A program made the translations under genes and the position numbers. DNA of 64,000 nt, from assembly GCF_026672545.1 (NCBI RefSeq), contig NZ_JAPPRJ010000009.1:620001-684000 (forward strand). Reading direction: 5' to 3'. The DNA is from Rhizobium sp. SL86. Its GTDB lineage: Bacteria; Pseudomonadota; Alphaproteobacteria; Rhizobiales; Rhizobiaceae. Every line of letters starts with the position of its first letter. The stretch's first letter is position 1. Under the pieces are notes generated by a model. The model saw only the letters and a program-made list of their open reading frames with translations. It was not told the DNA's origin and did no database searches. Shown one piece after another: positions 37,446 to 46,079 of the stretch.

Positions 37446-40007
37446 GTGGAGCGCCTGCTTCCTTGGGGAAAGTCGTCGTTTGGTTTGACGCACCATCTCG
37501 CGCACCATTGTGCGGATGTAGCCGCATGTTTTGAGGCTTTGACAAATCTTTCAGTCGTGCGTAGCCGAATGGAGCAATCGGCGGGACGCGTCCTCACGAA
37601 TACCGATATCTCCCGCCTTTCAGCACTGACCTTTCTGCATGATTGCGGCAAACTTCATCCTGGCTTCCAGGCCAAGGGAGATATCGACGGGATCTCATGG
37701 CCACCGCTCACCCTCCACGGTCACGTCCAGGAAGGCGCGGCGATCTTTGACAGGATCCAAGATAGTGCCTTGGCCGAAGCGCTACACTTCGCTGAGTTAC
37801 GAGCATGGAACGTTAGTCAGGGTCTTCTCTGGGCGGCAATCGCGCATCATGGACGGCCGTTTTCCGTAGAGCCGAAAGCCAAAAAGGGGTGGGAGCAGGT
37901 ATTGCGGCCTGCCTACGCACCCCTTGCCGCGGCGCATCAACTGGGCGGCTTGATGCGCACATGGTTCCCGCTTGCCTTTTCGGAAGGGGGCGCCGCGCTT
38001 CCAGTTCGTCCGGACTTCCAGCATCTGTTTTGCGGGCTGGTGTCGCTGGCGGATTGGCTGGGGTCTACTCAATCCCTCTTTCCATTCGTGGCCGAATGCG
38101 ATCCCGGTTACATGGAGCGTGCCAAACAACAGGCGGTCCGTGCGGTGAGCGGTATCGGGCTGGATGTCCGGCACTGGCGAGATGCAATTCAAGGCAAGGC
38201 AAGTTTCGGCGTGCTTTCCGGCGGAAAACCTGCGCGTCGGGCACAACAGGTAACCGGTGAGTGGTCGCTGGATGATCCGCTCGTTATTCTCGAAGCGGAA
38301 ACGGGATCCGGCAAGACGGAAGCAGCGCTCTGGCGGTTTGCACAACTCTTTGAAGCGGGGAAAGTGGATAGCCTCTATTTCGCGCTGCCGACGCGCGCCG
38401 CTGCGCGCCAGATCCATCAGCGGGTGAATGATGTTTTGAAGCGGCTGATGGGTGACAATGCGCCCGAAGCCGTGCAGGCCGTGCCAGGCTATCTTCGTTC
38501 GGGCAAAATTTCCGGCAAAAGGCTACCAGCCTTTGAGGTCTTGTGGGACGACGACCCCGATGAAGCCCGGCGCATTGCTCGATGGGCGGCTGAAAGCGGG
38601 CGACGCTATCTGGCGGCAACTGTTGCCGTTGGCACCGTGGATCAAGCCATGCTGGCGGCACTTCAGGTGAAACATGCCCACCTGCGCGCAGCCGCCCTTT
38701 CCCGTTCGTTGCTTGTCATCGACGAAATCCATTCGTCCGATCGCTATATGAGCAATATCCAGACCCATCTGTTGAAGATGCATCTGGAGCGTGGCGGTCA
38801 TGCCATGCTGATGTCGGCCACACTTGGCGCCGAGGCCCGAGTGGCATGGCTGGGAACCGATCGCAGAAGTCGGATACTACCAACGTTGCAGGATGCGATT
38901 GCCGCCCCCTATCCCGCAGTTTGGGGCCGCCGCGATGGCGTGCGCGATGCCAGGCAGGCAGAGCAGCCCGGCAAAGAGGTTGCGATGACGCTGGTGGACG
39001 AATGGTCGGCGGAAATCGCCGCAAGCCGCGCCATAGAAGCAGCCCGTTGGGGTGCCAAAGTTCTGGTTATCAGAAACACGGTGCGCGCGGCGCAGGAGAC
39101 GTTCGAAGCCGCGCGCAGCATGGGTGCTGAGGCCCTCCTCATGCAGGTGGTGGGTGGGCCGGCGCTGCACCATTCACGCTTTGCCGCGGAAGATAGGACG
39201 CTTCTCGACGCGCATGTGGAACACCTGCTGAGCCCTGACGAAAGTGTCCGCGACAGAGAGGGAGCGATCATCGTCGGTTCGCAGACGCTCGAACAGTCTC
39301 TGGATATTGATGCCGATCTGCTGATCACTGATCTCTGCCCGGTGGATGTGCTTCTTCAGCGCATTGGCCGGCTGCACCGTCACAGGCTGGCCCGTCCGGC
39401 AGGTTTCGAAGTGCCGCAATGTCTGGTGCTGTCGCCACAGGATGGGCTGGAACGACTGGCAAAGCCCGCCTTCGCAAACGGTCTCGGACAGTTCCGTGAT
39501 GGCGGCGGGGTTTATCGCAACCTGCATTCCTGTGAATTGACGCGCAGATTGGTGCTCGATCATCCCACCTGGAAAATTCCGGAGATGAACCGCTTTCTCG
39601 TGGAAAGCGCGACCCACCCGGAACGCATTGAAGCGCTAAATGGGGAACTGGGGCCGCTGTGGCAGACCTATTGGAACGGCGTTTACGGCAAGGATGTCGC
39701 CGATGCTCAATCAGCCAAGCATCTGCGGTTGCCAGTCGAATGCGATTTCATGAGCCTGCCGCCCTTTGCGGATGTGGAGGAAAGGATTCGCACCCGGCTG
39801 GGCGCAGAAGGCGCGCGCGTGGAATTTGCCACGCCCGTCACCAGCCCGTTCGGGCAGCAGATCACCGGCATCAACCTGCCCTCGCACTGGCAGGGTGTGT
39901 TTTCCGAAGAGCCGGTCGAGGCCGTCACGGACAGCGGGTCAATCACATTCAGGATCAATGACGCGGCCTTCCGCTACGGGCGGACTGGTCTGATGCGGGA
40001 GGATTAA
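37446..40007 (+). CDS. cas3: CRISPR-associated helicase/nuclease Cas3 (type I-E)
   Basis: 853 aa. HD nuclease domain first: HHLAHHCADVAA, LHDCGKLHPGF, LHGHVQEGA and IAHHGRP supply the metal ligands. Then the SF2 helicase: EAETGSGKTEAALWRF (about 284), VIDEIHSSDRYM (about 425), LMSATLG and LLQRIGRLHRHR (about 637). Cas3 is recruited by Cascade to nick and degrade target DNA. Start GTG at 37446 with GGGAG upstream. First gene of an eight-gene operon; two bases separate it from cse1. Confidence 0.97.
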   Translation: MERLLPWGKSSFGLTHHLAHHCADVAACFEALTNLSVVRSRMEQSAGRVLTNTDISRLSALTFLHDCGKLHPGFQAKGDIDGISWPPLTLHGHVQEGAAIFDRIQDSALAEALHFAELRAWNVSQGLLWAAIAHHGRPFSVEPKAKKGWEQVLRPAYAPLAAAHQLGGLMRTWFPLAFSEGGAALPVRPDFQHLFCGLVSLADWLGSTQSLFPFVAECDPGYMERAKQQAVRAVSGIGLDVRHWRDAIQGKASFGVLSGGKPARRAQQVTGEWSLDDPLVILEAETGSGKTEAALWRFAQLFEAGKVDSLYFALPTRAAARQIHQRVNDVLKRLMGDNAPEAVQAVPGYLRSGKISGKRLPAFEVLWDDDPDEARRIARWAAESGRRYLAATVAVGTVDQAMLAALQVKHAHLRAAALSRSLLVIDEIHSSDRYMSNIQTHLLKMHLERGGHAMLMSATLGAEARVAWLGTDRRSRILPTLQDAIAAPYPAVWGRRDGVRDARQAEQPGKEVAMTLVDEWSAEIAASRAIEAARWGAKVLVIRNTVRAAQETFEAARSMGAEALLMQVVGGPALHHSRFAAEDRTLLDAHVEHLLSPDESVRDREGAIIVGSQTLEQSLDIDADLLITDLCPVDVLLQRIGRLHRHRLARPAGFEVPQCLVLSPQDGLERLAKPAFANGLGQFRDGGGVYRNLHSCELTRRLVLDHPTWKIPEMNRFLVESATHPERIEALNGELGPLWQTYWNGVYGKDVADAQSAKHLRLPVECDFMSLPPFADVEERIRTRLGAEGARVEFATPVTSPFGQQITGINLPSHWQGVFSEEPVEAVTDSGSITFRINDAAFRYGRTGLMRED

Positions 40008-40009
40008 AT

Positions 40010-41602
40010 TTGGTCACAACGAATCTTCTTCAGGAGCCGCTTATCACCGTCTCACCTTCTGCCAACCTCACGCTTCCCGACGTTCTGGCAGCACTGGCGC
40101 GTGACGAACTCGAGAGCTTTACATCCCTTCGGCCCCATCAAGGGCCAGCCTGGCATATGTTTCTGGTGCAACTGGCAGCGCTTGCGCTGCACAAGGCCGA
40201 ACAGGAGGATATCCCGGACCGTGAGGACGAATGGTTAGCGCTGCTGCGGGGCCTGACACCGGCTTACCCGAACGACGAGCCTTGGTGCCTGAGTGTCGAT
40301 GACTGGTTGAAGCCCGCCTTTCTGCAGCCACCCGTGCCTGAAGGTGTGAAGCTTGGCAACGATGTCGCGACCGCTGATGGGCTGGATCTTCTGATCACAT
40401 CGCGCAATCATGATTTGAAGCAGATGATTGCGCGCGAAGGATCGGCAGAGGACTGGCTGTTTGCACTTGTCTCGCTTCAGACCGGCGAAGGTTACGGTGG
40501 TGCTGGCAATCAGGGGATTGTCCGAATGAATGGCGGCTCCTCGTCCCGCGCTATGCTGACCTTGGCACCTTTGGCGACGGCCAAGGCAATGGTCGTCCGG
40601 CCCGGTGCATGGTTTCGCCGGGATGTGCGGGTTCTCCTGGAAACGCGTGAGCGCGTTCTTGAAGCCACCCTAATCCCATATTCGGATAACGGGATTGGCC
40701 TGACTTGGCTGGAGTCCTGGGCAGAGGGTGATCAGCTTCAATTGAAGGATCTAGACATATGGTTCATCGAAGTGTGCCGAAGGGTACGAGTTTTGAACCG
40801 CGACGGGGTTATGACGGCGGTCAAAAGCACATCGCGTGAAACCCGCATTGCGGCCAAATCGGCCAAAGGCAGTTTGGAAGATCCTTGGGCGCCCATCCAC
40901 AAGGCGGAAAACAAGAGCCTGACGATTGGAGACGAAGGCGAGCTCGATTATCGAACACTGACCAAACTGCTCTTTTCCGGGGAATGGGTGCTTCCGCTTC
41001 TTGCTGCTCGCGCCTCCTTTGAGGGGCCGGATACGCCGCTTGCCATTGTTGCCCAGGCCTTGGCGCGCGGCAATTCGAAGACTGGCGGCTTTCGCTCCCG
41101 CATTGTTCCCCTTGAAAGCCAGCAAATTATACGCGGGTGGGGCGCTGCCCGATCGCAGGAAGTTTTGCGACTGTTGGCACAAGAGCAGACAAAGGCGATC
41201 GACCGCTTCGGCAAGGCCTTGGCCTATTCGCTGGTGCTTGCGGCGGCCTCTGGCGAGAAAGAGCGCATCAACCGAGACAGCTATCAACTCACAACATCAG
41301 CCAGAGCCGCGCTGGATCGCTTTGCCGATACGATTTTCTTCGAACATCTCTGGCAGCGCTTCGAGGTTGAGGAACTGGACGAGGCTGCCAGAAAGGCGGA
41401 AGCGCTTGCCTTTGCCTCCCGCCTTTGGGAGCGCACGCAGGCAATTTTCGAGCAGTTCCTGCCGGATATGCCCTGCCATTCCCTCTATCGGCTGAGAGCC
41501 GAAGTGCGGGCACGGCGGGCGCTTCGATCACAAGACCTACGGGAAAACTACCCCGAATTGTTCACGGCTCACAACGCGAGAGAGGTGACGGAAGATGCAT
41601 GA
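40010..41602 (+). CDS. casA: Type I-E Cascade large subunit Cse1/CasA (Cas8e)
   Basis: 530 aa. Family features: LTLPDVLAALARDELESFTSLRPHQ, FLVQLAALALHKAE, LVSLQTGEGYGGAGNQGIVR with the glycine loop that helps read the PAM, and LTWLESWAEGDQLQLKDLD. The C-terminal four-helix bundle follows. The start is TTG at 40010, with GGGAGG seven bases upstream; no ATG is suitably placed. Overlaps casB by 8 bases. Confidence 0.95.
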   Translation: MVTTNLLQEPLITVSPSANLTLPDVLAALARDELESFTSLRPHQGPAWHMFLVQLAALALHKAEQEDIPDREDEWLALLRGLTPAYPNDEPWCLSVDDWLKPAFLQPPVPEGVKLGNDVATADGLDLLITSRNHDLKQMIAREGSAEDWLFALVSLQTGEGYGGAGNQGIVRMNGGSSSRAMLTLAPLATAKAMVVRPGAWFRRDVRVLLETRERVLEATLIPYSDNGIGLTWLESWAEGDQLQLKDLDIWFIEVCRRVRVLNRDGVMTAVKSTSRETRIAAKSAKGSLEDPWAPIHKAENKSLTIGDEGELDYRTLTKLLFSGEWVLPLLAARASFEGPDTPLAIVAQALARGNSKTGGFRSRIVPLESQQIIRGWGAARSQEVLRLLAQEQTKAIDRFGKALAYSLVLAAASGEKERINRDSYQLTTSARAALDRFADTIFFEHLWQRFEVEELDEAARKAEALAFASRLWERTQAIFEQFLPDMPCHSLYRLRAEVRARRALRSQDLRENYPELFTAHNAREVTEDA

Positions 41603-42125
41603 CGCCGTCCAAACACAAGATGACGATCTGAAGTCCAATATCGCCGCTGTCGTCGGCAAGATGATGAAACTCGATCCCGGCGAGTTGGCCCGGTTACGCC
41701 GCATGGATACGGATGGCCCCGGCGAACTGGAATTCTGGCGTCTCGTGCACGGCACCAGCATTCGCAGCGATACATCCGGCATGCAGCTGGTGAAGATCCT
41801 CGCACTGCTGGCACCGCGTGGCGACGTTGGATCACGCGCTCCCTTTCACAGGCTGGGCGAACCGCTTGGCGAGGTTCTGGCCGAAGCTGGTTTCTCCGAA
41901 AAGCGGCTGGCAAGCTTCATGGCCCTGCCCTTTGCCCGGCGCGCAGAGACGCTGGAAGGCATTGCACGCTTCATCACGCGCAAAATGGAAAGCGGCGTGA
42001 ACTGTGTCGATATCGCCCAGCTTCTCTTCGTGGACGACGTCTGGCCGCTGCGCCAGCTCGCAAGACATTATTACACGGCATCTGACCGCATTGCCGCCGC
42101 TGAGGCCAAGGGAGACGACAAATGA
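41595..42125 (+). CDS. casB: Type I-E Cascade small subunit Cse2/CasB
   Basis: 176 aa, all-helical. LARLRRMDTDGPGELEFWRL and RFITRKMESGVNCVDIAQLLFVDD followed by WPLRQLARHYY are typical of Cse2. Two copies stabilise the target R-loop. Overlaps the genes on both sides. Confidence 0.94.
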   Translation: MHDAVQTQDDDLKSNIAAVVGKMMKLDPGELARLRRMDTDGPGELEFWRLVHGTSIRSDTSGMQLVKILALLAPRGDVGSRAPFHRLGEPLGEVLAEAGFSEKRLASFMALPFARRAETLEGIARFITRKMESGVNCVDIAQLLFVDDVWPLRQLARHYYTASDRIAAAEAKGDDK

Positions 42126-43255
42126 CCAAGCCCCGCTTTCTGCAAATTCATACTCTTCATACCTATACGGCAGCCCTGCTGAACCGTGACGATACCGGTC
42201 AGGCCAAGCGTCTCGTATATGGTGGCACCACGCGCACCCGCATTTCCTCCCAAAGCCTGAAACGCCATTGGCGCAAGGCAGAGAACGACCCGCACGCGCT
42301 GAAACAGCTTGCCGGCTATGTGGATTCCTTCCGCTCCCGCGAACTGGTAACGGAAAAGGTCATCAAGCCGCTGCGTGGCCGTTTTGCCGATGAGGTAGTT
42401 AATGCGCTGGAGCCAGCCTTCCAGAAACTCGTCTATGGCGACAATGGTGCAAAAGGAAAAAAGAGCCGCCAGACGCTGCTGCTCGGTGAGCCGGAAATCA
42501 CTTGGCTCGCCGCACGCGCCGAAGACATTGCCGCATCGGCCACAGATGCCAAGGCTGCCGAAAAGGCCGTCGCGGAATGGGCAAAGGACAAGAACTTCAA
42601 AACCATGACAGAGGGCGCAAGCCTGCCGGGCGGTCTGACGGCCGCTCTCTTCGGCCGCATGGTGACATCTGATCCCGCCGCTAACATTGATGCGCCGGTG
42701 CATGTGGCGCATGCCTTCACTATTCACCCGGCGGAAAGCGAGGACGACTATTTCACCGCTGTGGATGATCTGAAGCGGGATGATGACGATAGCGGCGCTG
42801 ATACCATCCAAGAAACCGAACTCACCTCCGGCCTCTATTACGGCTATGTGGTGATTGATCTGCCAGGGCTGATTAAGAATTGCGGCGGGGATCGCGAACT
42901 GGCCGCCCGCGTTGTTCACAATCTCCTCTATCTGATTGCGGAAGTCTCGCCGGGTGCCAAGCTCGGTTCTACGGCACCTTATGGCCGCGCGGAACTGATG
43001 CTGGTGGAGGCGGGAGATCGTCAGCCGCGTTCACTGTCGACGGCCTATCGCAAGGCCGTGGGGCACAGCTTTGCCGAGGGACGCGATGCATTGGCGCGGC
43101 AACTGGCCGCCTTCGATCAAGCCTATGCCACCGGCGAAGCGCGCCGTCATCTGAGCGTCGAGGGGAAGTTGCACGACATCGACAAAATGCCGCTTTCGGA
43201 TCTGGCAGCCTGGGCAGCCGAACAGGTGAAGGATGCGGTCGATGCCGATAACTGA
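42122..43255 (+). CDS. cas7e: Type I-E Cascade backbone protein Cas7e (Cse4/CasC)
   Basis: 377 aa. The N-terminus FLQIHTLHTYTAALLNRDDTG and KRLVYGGTTRTRISSQSLKR are hallmarks of Cas7e. TAALFGRMVTSDPAANIDAP, VHVAHAFTIHPAESEDDYFT and LTSGLYYGYVVIDLPGLI complete the family profile. Six copies coat the crRNA. Confidence 0.97.
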   Translation: MTKPRFLQIHTLHTYTAALLNRDDTGQAKRLVYGGTTRTRISSQSLKRHWRKAENDPHALKQLAGYVDSFRSRELVTEKVIKPLRGRFADEVVNALEPAFQKLVYGDNGAKGKKSRQTLLLGEPEITWLAARAEDIAASATDAKAAEKAVAEWAKDKNFKTMTEGASLPGGLTAALFGRMVTSDPAANIDAPVHVAHAFTIHPAESEDDYFTAVDDLKRDDDDSGADTIQETELTSGLYYGYVVIDLPGLIKNCGGDRELAARVVHNLLYLIAEVSPGAKLGSTAPYGRAELMLVEAGDRQPRSLSTAYRKAVGHSFAEGRDALARQLAAFDQAYATGEARRHLSVEGKLHDIDKMPLSDLAAWAAEQVKDAVDADN

Positions 43256-44006
43256 GAAGCGGTGGCTGATCCTCGATCTTGAAGCGCCGCTGCTCGCCTT
43301 TGGCGGTGTCGTGATCGACCAGATCGGCGCTACGCGTGACTTCCCGGCAGCCTCCATGCTGACCGGGCTGTTTGCCAATGCGCTGGGGTGGAAACGCACA
43401 GAGGCGGAAAAGCATCAGGGGCTGCAGGATCGGCTAGTCTTTGCCGCCCGCATTGATCGGGAGCTTCCCGCCGGCACCTTAACCGACATGCAGAACGCCC
43501 AGCTGAAAAAAAACGACAAAGGCTGGACCACGTGGGGCATCGTTGAGGAGCGGGATGGAAGTGACGCCACATATAAAGCCCCTCTTCGCCGCAAGCGGGA
43601 TTACCATATGGATGCACGTATGGTGATTGCCATCAGGCTCGAACCTGCCAATGGCGAACCCGATCTGGAAAGGCTGGCCGAGGCGCTTTATCGCCCGGCG
43701 CGACCACTCTTTATCGGCCGTAAGCCCTGCCTTCCTTCCCGGCCGATGCTCGCTGCCCGGCGCGACGATTGGTTCGTTGATGCCCCGACAGCCTATGCCG
43801 CACTGACACGCCTACCCGCTGCCGACAGACAGAGCCGGAAGGACAGGCTGCGCGCCTTCTGGCCGCCGGGAGAAGGCCCTGAAGAGGGCGAAGCCGTAGT
43901 ACACATCTACGATCTGCCGGACTTGAGAAACTGGAAAAGCGGCCTGCACGGTGGTCATCGCAGGATCATCGAGGGTTTTGTGAGGCTGGAAGAGGTGGCA
44001 CCATGA
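43233..44006 (+). CDS. cas5e: Type I-E Cascade protein Cas5e (CasD)
   Basis: 257 aa. RWLILDLEAPLLAFGGVVID and ATRDFPAASMLTGLFANALGW are typical; LFIGRKPCLPSRP and HGGHRRIIEGFV close the RAMP fold. Cas5e holds the 5' handle of the crRNA. The start may instead be the ATG at 43242, which has AAGGA at better spacing. Overlaps the end of cas7e. Confidence 0.95.
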   Translation: MRSMPITEKRWLILDLEAPLLAFGGVVIDQIGATRDFPAASMLTGLFANALGWKRTEAEKHQGLQDRLVFAARIDRELPAGTLTDMQNAQLKKNDKGWTTWGIVEERDGSDATYKAPLRRKRDYHMDARMVIAIRLEPANGEPDLERLAEALYRPARPLFIGRKPCLPSRPMLAARRDDWFVDAPTAYAALTRLPAADRQSRKDRLRAFWPPGEGPEEGEAVVHIYDLPDLRNWKSGLHGGHRRIIEGFVRLEEVAP

Positions 44007-44818
44007 GCGCGCTACACCTGGCAAGCCTGCCAATAAACCTGCGTGAGTTTCGCCGGTTGGCCGCGTTTCGCGGCTTTGGAGCGGACGAAGGCCGTGCCTT
44101 GCACCACCTGCTCAGCGAAACCTTCGGCAAGGGCCTGTTGCAACCCTTCCGGCTGATGCCTGCGCCCAAGGGGACTGGCGGTGGGCATGGGGCAACGCTC
44201 TATGCCTATACGGGAACGCCGGAAGAGGTGTTGCGGGAAAATCTGGAACTCGCCGCACCGGAACTGTTGAACGCTTTGGGAACCGCGCATCTGGCGCTGC
44301 GGGAAATGCCTGAGACCTGGCGTGAAGGCAGACGCTTGGCCTTCGATCTGCGGGTACGGCCGGTTCGGCGGCTTTTGAAGCCGCTGGAGGGCTGGAGCCG
44401 CGAAGAAAACCGCAGAGGGCTGAAGGGTGAGGATCTGCGCGGGCCGATGAAAAAAGGCAGTGAAGTGGATGCCTTCCTGATTTCCCGGCTGCGGCAATTT
44501 CCCGAAGGTCTGCCGGAAGATGCGGAGACGGGCGAATTCTCTCGGGAAAGCATTTATCTCGATTGGCTGGCCGAGCGCTTTGAAGGTGCCGCAGTGCTTG
44601 ACCGGCAAGCAACGAGAATGACGCGCTTTGCACGCAATCGGGTTCAGCGCAGCGCCGAAAATGGGAAGGAAGCAATCTCAGAAGGGCCAGACGCAACCTT
44701 CCATGGCGAACTGACGGTGACGGATGGGGACGCGTTTCAAAAGCTTCTCACCTCGGGTGTCGGGCGTCACACCGCCTTTGGCTTTGGGATGCTGCTGCTG
44801 CGCCCCGGAGGTTCCTGA
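44003..44818 (+). CDS. cas6e: CRISPR RNA endonuclease Cas6e (CasE)
   Basis: 271 aa, somewhat longer than E. coli Cas6e (199 aa). ALHHLLSETFGKGLLQPFRLM near the start holds the candidate catalytic His, LAFDLRVRPVRRL is a core strand, and the C-terminus has the glycine-rich RAMP loop SGVGRHTAFGFGMLLLRP. It cuts the array transcript at the base of the repeat hairpin, leaving the 8-nt handle. Confidence 0.95.
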   Translation: MSALHLASLPINLREFRRLAAFRGFGADEGRALHHLLSETFGKGLLQPFRLMPAPKGTGGGHGATLYAYTGTPEEVLRENLELAAPELLNALGTAHLALREMPETWREGRRLAFDLRVRPVRRLLKPLEGWSREENRRGLKGEDLRGPMKKGSEVDAFLISRLRQFPEGLPEDAETGEFSRESIYLDWLAERFEGAAVLDRQATRMTRFARNRVQRSAENGKEAISEGPDATFHGELTVTDGDAFQKLLTSGVGRHTAFGFGMLLLRPGGS

Positions 44819-44819
44819 C

Positions 44820-45716
44820 ATGCTAATCGGTCGTCTGGGTCTCGAAAAAGCCCGTATCCCCCATTCTGACAGGCACGGCCTCGTTTGGCTGGACCGCGGA
44901 CGGCTTGAGGTGGAAGACGGTTGCCTCCGCTTCGTGACGGCGGGAGGCGGAGAGCTTGCCGCCGGCGACTATCAGATACCGCATCAGGCGATTTCGATCA
45001 TCCTGCTGGGTCCAGGTTCCAGCGTCACGCATGATGCACTTCGCCTGTTGGCACGCCACGGCTCCGCGCTGGCGGCGATTGGCGAGGGTGCGGTGCGCTT
45101 CTACACCGCCTCTCCCCTGATGCCGGATACCTCTGCGCTGGCCCGCGAGCAGGTACGCCGATGGGCAGACCCCGCGAAACGCATGGAGGTGGCGCGCGCC
45201 ATGTATGCCATCCGCTTCGATGAAATCGTGCGCACGCGCGATATCGACGTGCTGCGCGGGCAGGAAGGTGCGCGGATCAAACGCAGCTATCAGCTGGCAG
45301 CGGAGCGTCACGGCGTGCCTTGGAAAGGGCGCAACTACGATCGCAACAACCCCAATGCCGGTGATGTGCCCAATCAGGCCATCAACCATGCCGCAAGTGC
45401 CATGCGGGCCGCCGCAGCGGTTGCGGTGGCCAGCGTCGGTGCCATTCCGCAACTGGGTTTCGTGCATGAGGATTCCGGCCAATCCTTCGTGCTCGATATC
45501 GCCGATCTCTACCGACATGATGTGACGCTGGACATCGCGTTTGGAGCGGCGAAGGAGGCGCTGAAATCAGGAGAACCGGTGGAACGCCTGACTCGACAAC
45601 GCGCGGCAAAGCTTTTTCGCCAGCGAGATGTCATTCCCACAATGATTGACCGCATCAAACTACTTGTGGGGCCTGAGGCGGACAAGGCCGAACCGCCGAG
45701 CGAGGACGAAGACTGA
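44820..45716 (+). CDS. cas1e: CRISPR integrase Cas1e
   Basis: 298 aa from the ATG at 44820, one base after the cas6e stop. Metal ligands are visible in GQEGARIKRSYQLAAERHGV (Glu), and GFVHEDSGQSFVLDIADLYR (His and Asp pair). With Cas2 it inserts new spacers next to the leader. All key residues look present. The cas1 stop overlaps the cas2 start. Confidence 0.96.
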   Translation: MLIGRLGLEKARIPHSDRHGLVWLDRGRLEVEDGCLRFVTAGGGELAAGDYQIPHQAISIILLGPGSSVTHDALRLLARHGSALAAIGEGAVRFYTASPLMPDTSALAREQVRRWADPAKRMEVARAMYAIRFDEIVRTRDIDVLRGQEGARIKRSYQLAAERHGVPWKGRNYDRNNPNAGDVPNQAINHAASAMRAAAAVAVASVGAIPQLGFVHEDSGQSFVLDIADLYRHDVTLDIAFGAAKEALKSGEPVERLTRQRAAKLFRQRDVIPTMIDRIKLLVGPEADKAEPPSEDED

Positions 45717-46027
45717 TGCCGATGGTGGTGATCATGACCCGCGATGTGGAAGCCCGCTACCGTGGCTTCCTCGGCTCAATCATGCTCGAACTCTCTTCCG
45801 GTGTCTATGCACACCCCCGCATGAGCGCCGGCGTTAGGAACCGCATCTGGGATGTCATGGTGGATTGGCATGGCCAGTTGCGGCAGGGTAGTATCGTCAT
45901 GACCTGGGCCGACAGCGCCGCTCATGGCGGCCTTGGTTTGTCCACCCTTGGCGAGCCGCCCAAGCAGATCGTGGCGCATGATGCGATGTTGCTCGTTCGA
46001 AGAACGATTGCCAACGCAAGCCCGTAA
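45716..46027 (+). CDS. cas2e: CRISPR adaptation protein Cas2e
   Basis: 103 aa. MVVIMTRDVEARYRGFLGSI, MLELSSGVYAHPRMSAGVRN and GSIVMTWADSAAHGGLGLST define the type I-E form of Cas2. It bridges two Cas1 dimers in the adaptation complex. Last gene of the operon; the array leader starts at once after its stop. Confidence 0.96.
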   Translation: MPMVVIMTRDVEARYRGFLGSIMLELSSGVYAHPRMSAGVRNRIWDVMVDWHGQLRQGSIVMTWADSAAHGGLGLSTLGEPPKQIVAHDAMLLVRRTIANASP

Positions 46028-46079
46028 TCGCGAACTGTTCTTTGACATTGTTAAATTCTTCAGGCACTTAACTGCAAGA
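46028..46079 (+). promoter_or_regulatory. CRISPR leader
   Basis: The 52 bp between the cas2 stop and the first repeat. AT-rich (TTCTTTGACATTGTTAAATT) with a TTGACA hexamer at 46042-46047, unlike the GC-rich array. Being adjacent to cas2 and to the perfect-repeat end, it should be where transcription begins and new spacers enter. No clear IHF consensus was seen. Confidence 0.65.
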
